A stretch of 64,000 nucleotides of DNA, from NCBI GenBank assembly GCA_014218235.1, contig CM024764.1:63091184-63155183 (forward strand). The letters run 5' to 3'. The notes below the pieces were generated by a model. The model searched no databases. It saw nothing but the letters and a program-made list of their open reading frames with translations, and had not been told where the DNA came from. Positions 56,231 through 64,000 of this stretch are shown piece by piece (positions within the stretch are counted from its first letter, which is position 1; the number at the start of each line of letters is the position of its first letter). The position numbers and the translations under genes were made by a program. The DNA is from Colocasia esculenta. Its lineage: Eukaryota; Streptophyta; Magnoliopsida; Alismatales; Araceae.

Positions 56231-56412
56231 AGGTAAATGCTGGGGTGGGTGCGGCGGTGTGGCACCGCCGTACCCCAACGCAACCGTTGGATGGTAATCC
56301 AGCGGTTGTCAAAAAAATAATAAAAAAAATGGGGCGGCAACGCTGCCGCTGGATGGTGATCCAACGGCAGCGGCTGGGGTACGGCGGGGCCGCACCGCCG
56401 TACCCCAGCATC
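56231..56412. mobile_element. GC-rich fold-back MITE inserted in a TA repeat
   Basis: Arms GGTAAATGCTGGGGTGGG and, inverted, GATGCTGGGGTACGGCGG enclose nested dyads (GGCGGTGTGGCACCGCC, and CAACCGTTGGATGGTAATCC against a diverged GCCGCTGGATGGTGATCCAA). TA repeats lie on both sides (about 56215-56230 and 56413-56430), compatible with insertion at TA. It is non-coding. Confidence 0.7.
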
Positions 56413-56430
56413 TATATATATATATATATA

Positions 56431-57000
56431 AGACACGATTGTAACCTATTTTTAACAACAAAAAAAAGTAATTATAAGAATAAAAAATTAAATGCATTTA
56501 GTGTTCTATAATCGATTGAAATACCCAAGTGAGATTTTGGACATGAACGGGTGTCACTAAAATATACACTTTTAGATATATTTATATATTGAAATTATAT
56601 AAGATAATTTACAATTAGGAAGACGAGGAAAGGGTTATCTGAAATTAAAAAGATTATAAATTGTTATCTAAGATACATTAAGATTATAGGGGTTAATATG
56701 TGAAAATATCAATAACATTTCATCACTGGACACTCGAAAAGATGCCAAAATTTTCAATGTTTAGATTCTTTGTAAATCTGACTGGAACTAAGTTATCGAG
56801 CATGATTACAGCATCATCACACACACCCCATCATTATTACACAATCTTATGAAATATGGATTAACATTATGTGAACATGTGATCCTCCACACTAGTTAGA
56901 GTCTTAATATGATCTAGTTTGTGGAAATCTTTAGGACTTTTGGGTCAAAAAAGTTTCAAAAATATAATTTAGAAAGACTCACATATAAATCTTATCTCTC
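56431..57000. other. AT-rich intergenic DNA, no gene
   Basis: Nothing recognisable; no ORF above 60 codons with coding character. Confidence 0.5.
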
Positions 57001-57238
57001 TTTTTTTTGTAACAAGGAAATTCCGCCTCGTGTAGTTTTGTGGGCTCAGAGATTAGTGTTCGTGAACTCCAAAGTCAGGACTTGACAACTCTTATTTTTC
57101 GTGTACCTATATTGTCCTTATCTCACTTGACCGAAAAAACCTGCATGTAGATCAGGTAAACTCCCCCCAGAAATCGAACTTGAGACCTCCTACTTTTTAA
57201 GCAAGAGTTCTACCGATCGACTCAACCGTGATCCTCCC
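57001..57238 (-). mobile_element. tRNA-derived SINE, apparently complete
   Basis: The minus strand starts GGAGGATCACGGTTGAGTCG. It has an A-box-like GGTTGAGTCGATCGG and a B-box-like GGTCTCAAGTTCGATTTC about 40 bp apart, as in a tRNA promoter. It then has a unique body (AGTCCTGACTTTGGAGTTCA, CCCACAAAACTACACGAGG) and an A-rich tail TTGTTACAAAAAAAA. This fits a Pol III-transcribed SINE. The truncated copy at 31819-32016 shares the body. Confidence 0.8.
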
Positions 57239-57407
57239 TTTTGTCTCTTTTTGTTTCTCTTCCTATCGGCTACCACATGTAACTTTAAGATCTAATTTGT
57301 GAAATTTATGGACGATTTTAACAATGATTTCATATTGATGAGAATGATTTTTCTTCTTCCACATTAATTTTTTTCACTTTCGCATATTGGTAAAAGATGA
57401 CCAACAG

Positions 57408-57420
57408 TGGTATTAAAGCC
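57408..57420 (+). promoter_or_regulatory. Primer-binding-site-like string of a copia remnant
   Basis: TGGTATTAAAGCC follows CCAACAG, the usual LTR-end and primer-binding-site arrangement of plant copia elements, with two changes from TGGTATCAGAGCC. No gag follows, so it is only a remnant. Confidence 0.45.
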
Positions 57421-57653
57421 ACAAGTTCTCCTTGTTTCCTTCATTTCACAGCATATCCAATACCAATTTTGTTCACGATTGATGTCAACTGCAACATTTT
57501 GCCTTAGGCGAACAAGGATAGTTGTGCCATAAGCATAGCAAGTGGTGGTTTGTAAGGCAATTGGGGTTGCAAGACCATCCAAGGATACAACCCCTCCTGC
57601 ACAAGTATGCTGGTGCTCTATGTGCATAAGCGAGTAGGGTTGTAAACGGAGTG

Positions 57654-58920
57654 TGTAGCGATCCTCGTCGTCCAAACCCGTTAACTAAATAACGTGTCTG
57701 ATCTGACTTCGTCTCCCACGAACGGGCCGAAGCCTCGCAAAGGATACCATTCACAAGTCCGTAAAAATATAAAAGAAACAACTGAAATATATTATAAGAT
57801 TGTCATCTCACAAAAATTTACAAGAAATTTACATAGTCATTTCTCAACTGTAGCCAGACACACCTACAACAACAACTTGGGACATATCCCGAGGTGAACA
57901 AAGAAAGTAGATTACACTGCTAGAGGTGCAGACCCTGCTCCGCTATAGTGCGGCTCAGAACTAGATGAAGGATGAGAAGCCTCCTGCTCTCCCTCACCTG
58001 AAAGGAGTAGGGGGTGAGCCTCACAAGTCACTGGCTCAGTAGAAAAACTCCCCTAGAAACCGAGCAAACCAAACTCACAAATAACAACAGCAAAAAATTA
58101 TGCTAGCAATTTATAAATCTATCTAAGCAGGATATTAAAGCTGTAAACTCTACTTACCACATGCTATTAGTAAAAGTAGCTTTAATAAATAAATAGCAAA
58201 CCACAACCAGGTGTACGTGTTAAAGTAGGTAAACACCACACTCGAGCCACGAAGACTAGTTCGCGACACTAGCTATTGACCCGGACAAACCACACATGAC
58301 TACCTCTCAGTCTCGCAGCCACGGATGAAAAGTCTAGCTGCCACTCCACTAGAACAAGACAAGAAACGGTGGAGTCCAACCAACACAACTCCTGTGGACC
58401 ACACTGTCACAGGCCCATGCCTGACACCTTTAGGGACACCGGCCCGAGCTCCCTAAAGTGAGGCACTAGAAAATAGGACTAGTTGGGGCCTAGTACGTCT
58501 ACTGGTGTCCGCAACCCCCAACCACGAGCGCGCTACAAGCAACAAAACACAAACTATCACAAGTCGTTGTCCAAATCATGATCGGAGAAAGCCAGCTTGG
58601 CGATCATGAGCCAACGTGGGACATCAATGATATGACAAGGAATTTGACTCGACTTATGGGTCAGAAATGAGTGTCTACAAAGGCGATGGACCCTCCTGTC
58701 GCATTCTGAACGCGACAGGCCGACCCGTCGCGTTCAGGTTCTTGAACGCGACATATAGGGGTGTCGCGTTCAGAAGGCAACATGGGACCTTGTCGCGACA
58801 ACAGGTCTGAGGGACTTTATTTCTATGCATGCTAGCATGGTTATCTGATTATCGTGAATCGTTGTGAATGGCTATGGTAAGTGGTGTGTTGGCACCTGTA
58901 GCTCTCGGGGAGCGTGTTGT
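57654..58920 (-). mobile_element. Ty3/gypsy LTR-like block, cut by a CACTA-like element
   Basis: Its minus-strand end reads GACGAGGATCGCTACA, like the ...TCGTTACA end of the block at 24181-27016. Inside are strings such as GACCCGTCGCGTTCAGG and GTCGCGACA near 58700-58800, shared in style with that block. A stretch with CACTGGCTCAGTAGAAAAAC resembles gypsy LTR leaders. No coding part is present. The block stops where CACTACAAAA begins at 58921. Confidence 0.5.
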
Positions 58921-59400
58921 CACTACAAAAAAAATGATCTATAGCTTCGCGTAACAACTATAGATATATGTCAAAAATCTGAAGGTAAAACCCTTTACCT
59001 ACGCAAAGTGCTACGGTTTGCATCCGACACGCATGCGCGCGTGACTAAATCTTATACCCACAGAAAAATAATCGTAGGTATATATCGGATTATTCATACA
59101 AATATTAGCCGTAGGTAAAGATTTATAAAAAGCATAGGTAAAATTCTTAAAAACTATAGGTATTGCCGTCTATACTTATAGTTTCATAACCGTAGTAAAA
59201 CCTTTTTGAGATGATGATAAATAAATGTAAGTGTAGAGGTCATCTATATTGATTGTTTATAACCGTAGTAATATCTTTTTTTGAGATGTTGCAATATATA
59301 TACCTATGGCTTTACAGTATTGTAAGTAATGATGTTTAGTCATGAATATTAAAAAGCTTAGGTGTAGAGTTTTTTTTTTTTTTTTTTACAAATATAAAAT
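58921..59400 (+). mobile_element. Left end of a second CACTA-like element
   Basis: It begins CACTACAAAAAAAATG. It is followed by subterminal repeats CCGTAGGTA, CGTAGGTATA and CCGTAGTAA at about 58985-59290 in both orientations, the layout of CACTA ends. The other terminus was not found in the window. A T17 run lies at 59373-59389. Confidence 0.6.
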
Positions 59401-59915
59401 AAATACCTGTCCATATCTGATATTAACATGTAATACATATACAGATACATCCACATAACTAAAATAAAATTCAAATCCATATCCACTGATCTACATCACA
59501 TAAGCAAAACAATATTCAAATCCATAATATTCACATTCACATCCATAACATTCACATGTTCACTCAAATATCCACATAAACAAAGACATGGCATGATCTG
59601 GTAAAATTTGGAAGTTCATGATGTGGTCCAAATATGAAACAAATGTGTACATGGCATTTGATAAAATTCAACGTTACTCCAGTGCCAGGAGGTCCCCTTG
59701 GCATGCTTTATACCCAATCTGCAGCATAGAGTTAAAGGAAAATAAATTATGCATTGTATACAATTTTGAGTTGAAATCCACATCATAAAGGTCAGAAAGC
59801 AAGGCAATAATTAAATTACTTATTTGTAACATGGGGAGGAAAGACACGTGAAGCAAAACTCTTCGAAAAATATTTATAAACTTCTCACTTAGCCCTCCTA
59901 TTCTCAACTTCTGAA

Positions 59916-60235
59916 GATTAAACTCCTTTTGTCTGAAGTTGACTTCCCCAACCAGGATTTGCCTGTGCAAGTGCTACCCAAAACATATTCATGTTTGCAT
60001 TTCCCTGCTGAGGGGGACACCAGCCAACATTTACATTTGTATTTGCTTGAGGCGGATTTGTCCATACACCACCGGCATTCGCTGTCATCACTGCTCCCAA
60101 ACCAGCATTAGTAGTTCCCTGAACTCCATGGTTGATGTGCCCACTTTCTTTTCCTGGCTCCACACCCCTGTTCATGTTTTCTTGGGATATGCCCACAACT
60201 AATATTAAAAGATGACTAGAGTAACTGCTCATCAA
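59916..60235 (-). CDS. Asn/Gly/Trp-rich coding fragment, unknown
   Basis: A 105-codon minus-strand frame contains related units such as NTNVNVGWCPPQQGN and NANMNMFWVALAQANPGWG. Such N/G/W-rich repeats occur near the C-terminus of some plant CCCH zinc-finger proteins with SWIB/GYF domains. The likeness is weak and only from memory. An acceptor-like TATCCCAAG precedes it. It may be a gene fragment captured by the CACTA-like element that starts at 58921, or an exon of a host gene. A low-complexity chance ORF cannot be excluded. Confidence 0.3.
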
Positions 60236-60239
60236 TACA

Positions 60240-61900
60240 AAGACTAAAATACCCCTGTAACAAACTCTAACCAGGCCGCACTATAATGTTATAGGATGAG
60301 ACAGCAGAAAATACTGAAATGCCCCTGTACTTGACAACAATCAGGGCACATAAACATGTTACACATTTTACAAAACCACCCTGTTTACTTCTATTTACTC
60401 AACACAGAGGAAGTTGGCTTCTTCAGGTCCACTAATTCAACTTCCTTGCCCCAGCATGCCCAACAAAATCTTGATGCATTCTGCAGGAGCATTATCAGTT
60501 CTTACATGGCTGACAGCGTGAATATTGGTGAAATTAAGAAAGATTTTTCAGGAAGATGACTGAGGGTTGGGGAGTAGAAGGTGTCAAAGATCAAGAACTC
60601 TATTGCAGTTCGGGCCCTTCAAAGAAGATGATTAATCAGATTCTAAATATTATAAGCTTCTACTTTCAAGCTTTTTCTATTCAATGGAACCCATGGAGTG
60701 CAGCTAGGCAGACACATTGACAACAATGGACTTAAAATACAGATTAAGGTCAAGTTAGTGAATGTCATGTCAGGAAGAAATCAAGGTAGTGTTACAAACA
60801 GACCCCATTCATTTTTATAAGTTTATTCAAAATGTTGAAAGTCAGGGAAATGGCAATAAACAACCTTTCATACCTGAGGTAGCACATTTACTACCGAGGA
60901 GATAACAGCAGAGATTGACCGTTCCTATCAGAAGTAATTCAGAATAAATGAAACATCAAAGAAAAAGAAATATAACTTCAATCAGGAAATATTGTTAACC
61001 ATTTAAAATAAAAAAAGGCTAAAAGAATTTTGAGACATTCATATCAAAATGCTAGTTACTTTGAGGCAAAAACAAGATTAGGCTCTTTTGTGCAAGGAAA
61101 AGTGAACATCGTGTATACATGCACTGTTACACATTCAAGATGACAACTTTTCTCTCCACTTCCAAAAAAGCATGACATTTTTATCTAGTATAGAAAGGAT
61201 GATACATTGTTTTAAAATGATTGTTAAAAAAAGTAAATATCAATAGAGGTGGAACAGACCCAAAGAAACTAGTTGCTAACTTGCTATTCAAAAAAAGTGA
61301 GCATAGTAATAAGTTCTTTCAATGCCAGAAATACAACATAACATAACTTGCCAAAGAACGATGTATAGTCAAACAAGTTTTACAATATCATAAAAATGAA
61401 AATCATTGGAAGTGTAGAAGTAGAACTAGAAGTTAACTTATGAGCTTAACAGATAGGCTATTAGCCAAAACATTGACCAGAATCACCAAATATCGTGAAT
61501 AGAAGATGATTAGCCAAAAAAATGGCTAAAAATCCCAAGTGAGTTGAGCCCTGTAAACACAATCTACAGGAAATATTAGAGAACATAATACAAAATCTCA
61601 AAGATGTGCAAGTTCTTCTTAACATTAGGATCTAAGAGGAACACCTTCCCATAAAATAAACGTACTGTCAAAAAGTATAATTAATTATGCCAATGTACAA
61701 TGTAGTCAAGTATCAGAAAAGAAAAGCTATGAAGTAAATTGAGTGAAACATGTGCCAGCAAGGATAACACACTGTCAAACGGCAAACAAGAAATCAAAAT
61801 GTGGCATGCTTCATTCAATCCTCTTAATTATCTTCATTTGATGGCAGTAGTCTACGTTGCATAGGACAATGAATACTGCATTTTATCTCGCCTTAACTAG
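60240..61900. other. Intergenic or intronic DNA, no gene seen
   Basis: AT-rich, with only short ORFs (for example 60356-60559) lacking motifs. It could be 3' flank of the gene at 62320-62927. Confidence 0.4.
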
Positions 61901-61911
61901 TTACACACTAC

Positions 61912-61977
61912 TGACTATTAACAGATGCCAATGGGTTACTCACTACAAACTATTAACAGATGCCAATGGGTTAACGT
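61912..61977. repeat. Tandem duplication of about 30 bp
   Basis: CTATTAACAGATGCCAATGG occurs twice in succession (61914 and 61948), each followed by GTTA. Confidence 0.9.
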
Positions 61978-62107
61978 GTACGAAAGTTCTGTTATGTACT
62001 AGCTTACTTCAGAAAGTGGGCTGTAATATGCATCTTTCAGAAGATAGTGGCAGGAAAAAGTCTGTGGCAAAAAATCACAACTGAAAGGTGTAGAGAACAC
62101 ATACACC

Positions 62108-62163
62108 CACGCATACATATATATAATACACATACATACATACATACATACATACATACATGG
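62108..62163. repeat. (CATA)n microsatellite
   Basis: About nine CATA units at 62130-62161 after a TA-rich start. The repetitive Tyr/Met/Cys-rich ORF on the minus strand is an artefact. Confidence 0.95.
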
Positions 62164-62319
62164 AAACTTGCACCATCTGCCAGATTCTGTATAAAAAGGA
62201 TGTAAATGTAGAATATAAAAAAAGGAGGAATGTTTCAAAATTTTACTAGTCAGTATACTTCATGCTACATTAGCATTAGACCTGAAAATTAACACCCCGC
62301 CTCTCATTCGGCAGACCAG

Positions 62320-62927
62320 TCAAGTCATTGTCATGAATCTAGTTACTCCAACCACATGTCCAGATTCTTCATCAAAATCCTCTAGGGTCACAGAGGAACC
62401 TACATATTCTTCTGCACCATAACCAATATATAGATCCAAAAGAAGAAAGTCATGACAGAATATACACCAGAAAATGCGATGCGACCCAACAGGAAAATTT
62501 ACCTTGGTCACCAAACTAAGATCATAAACACAAAACAAATAATGCGGCCATCAGAAGATACACTAGATTATAAGGAATGTTCATAAAAGTAACTGAACCT
62601 TGAGGACAGGACCTTTTAAATGTGCCAGAAATCTTTGCAGCAAATATGTTGCTGGTAGCAGAGATAAAGCTACAATTTCTAACAGAGGATATCTTCTCAA
62701 TGTGCTCAATTATCTGAATCATGGAATGCAAGCAATTACTGCAAATTAGAATAAAGATCAGAAGCAAAAGTCTCGACAGAAAGTAGGAATATGTAGAGAA
62801 GTTATGCTGGACCTTTTTCCTTCCTTCCTTATCACCAGAAAAACAACGCCTTAAATGCTTGCCGAAATGAACCATCACCACAATCTGGCAATGTGGTCCT
62901 TAGTATAGCTAGAATTGCTTTGATCAC
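62320..62927 (-). CDS. Three 3'-terminal exons of an unrecognised gene (partial)
   Basis: Minus-strand segments 62836-62927, 62599-62738 and 62320-62411 each start after AG and end before GT. Their phases (2, then 1, then stop) join without a break. They read VIKAILAILRTTLPDCGDGS, then FRQAFKALFF, then a middle part beginning CNCLHSMIQIIEHIEKISSV, then an acidic end EEYVGSSVTLEDFDEESG, finishing RFMTMT and TGA. The amphipathic Leu/Ile pattern could be helical repeat. I do not recognise the family. Upstream exons should lie beyond 62927, but I could not identify them in the remaining kilobase. Alternative donors inside 62599-62738 exist. Confidence 0.45.
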
Positions 62928-64000
62928 CTATAATTAATAAGAAATGGATGAAAAACAGCAGTGTTACAGTCTAAGAGCATATATGTCTTTATTTTAATAC
63001 AGAGGCAGAGAGAAAAAAACAATTTATATATACATAGAGGAGATTCCATTGCCAAAGGTGGCAAAATAAGAACAGTACCAACCTACTCTTAAACCACATG
63101 ATTCACATTGTAACGAACAGAAACAAGTAAAGGAAACTTATTCCTATATGTTCTTTTAAAGCTGTTCCTCTTCTTGATCTCTTACCATTAAACATTCTCA
63201 TGTATCAGTAAACTACTTACAGAACAAATCATACATCTTGTACACTTATTTCTCACACATCAGATGCATATAAGATTGATGGCTTAGATAGTCCAAATTA
63301 TGGTACAATGTTCTATGGGACAGTATGATATTAGGTCCAAGAGATTCTTCTATTTGTAGTTTGATTTTTATAGCAAGATTTTTTCCATGTATAGATTGAT
63401 GATTCTAACAAAGGTTTAATGGTGTTTGGAAATTGGGGATTGAATCATGTGGTTTTAGAGTAGGTGGCTCCATTTTCATTTTGCCACAAGTAGGAATGTG
63501 ACCCTCCTCATACATATGTCGATATATAGACGTAAATATATCTAATGCATAAGAAGTAGCCTCATGGTTTAGTCCCTTATTGCATGTATTTAATTACTGG
63601 ATGCCAGGATAGCAATATCAGTGGGAAGATCAGGGTTGCAGTATTCAAAGGCCTAAAAAAAGAGGGGCATGGTATTTTGAGGACACTAAAGAAATATCAT
63701 GGTTTTGGCAGGATAAAACAAAAAGCTTTCATTCAAGATCACTTAGTACAGTGTTGGAGTTGCTGCTTTGCCCAATATTACATGATAAAAAAGAAATCTC
63801 TCACTGAAGATCACTTAAAATTCCATCCACCAGCTAGCTTACACAAAGAATAAGCTTATACACCATTAGTTCATTTGGTATGATACCTGTTAATAGATTG
63901 GGCTTTCCAACTCAAAATCTTAAGGTGATGAGTGAAGAGAGCTCAACTATTATAAGCACAAGTTGATCATGGACATCCATATTAAAAAGAGAACAAAAAG
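62928..64000. other. Right end of window, no exon identified
   Basis: AT-rich. The 89-codon plus-strand ORF at 63584-63853 has no recognisable motif. The region probably includes introns of the minus-strand gene above. Confidence 0.4.

Noticed and set aside
57165..57238. A possible functional tRNA gene on the minus strand
   Set aside because: It has A-box and B-box-like sequences, but it does not fold convincingly to a full cloverleaf by eye. It continues into a SINE body with an A tail.

Overview
This is nuclear DNA of a large-genome flowering plant, most likely a monocot. The intron-containing genes read closest to grass-type proteins as I remember them. The rest is LTR retrotransposons, a CACTA transposon, hAT and Tourist-type MITEs, a SINE family and a LINE fragment. 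I cannot name the species. Exon junctions were placed by hand from reading frame and GT/AG dinucleotides, and no search was run.

Region by region. 1-900 is GA-rich, then GC-rich low-complexity DNA with a 28-bp perfect palindrome. 1.1-7.9 kb is Sirevirus-like Ty1/copia material: a decayed ORF region, two polypurine tracts, a 2.04-kb LTR packed with tandem repeats, a primer binding site and a truncated gag. 7.9-15.7 kb is a decayed CACTA (En/Spm) element on the minus strand, carrying Tnp2 pieces, a Ulp1-type protease and a second plant-transposase domain. 15.7-31.8 kb holds no host gene that I can support. It contains local duplications, MITEs with clear target-site duplications, a degenerate satellite-like array of about 240 bp per unit, a copia remnant and a GC-rich solo-LTR-like block.

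33.4-41.5 kb is an intact four-exon plant PP2C phosphatase gene (plus strand, 397 aa). Its introns carry a 1.25-kb fold-back hAT-like element and a LINE fragment that may be nested in another element. 43.7-55.6 kb is an intact eight-exon MPDU1-like PQ-loop gene (minus strand, 237 aa), convergent with the phosphatase. Its 6-kb first intron holds a remarkable array of twelve short hairpins and a second tandem array of 84-bp units, both apparently parts of an LTR element. A U6 snRNA pseudogene lies between the two genes.

56-64 kb holds a GC-rich fold-back MITE, a complete tRNA-headed SINE, copia and gypsy remnants, one end of another CACTA-like element, and three in-phase exons of an unrecognised minus-strand gene at 62.3-62.9 kb. 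The two confident host genes have unrelated roles, in signalling dephosphorylation and in dolichol-sugar use in the ER. The dominant theme is how much repeat DNA their introns tolerate.
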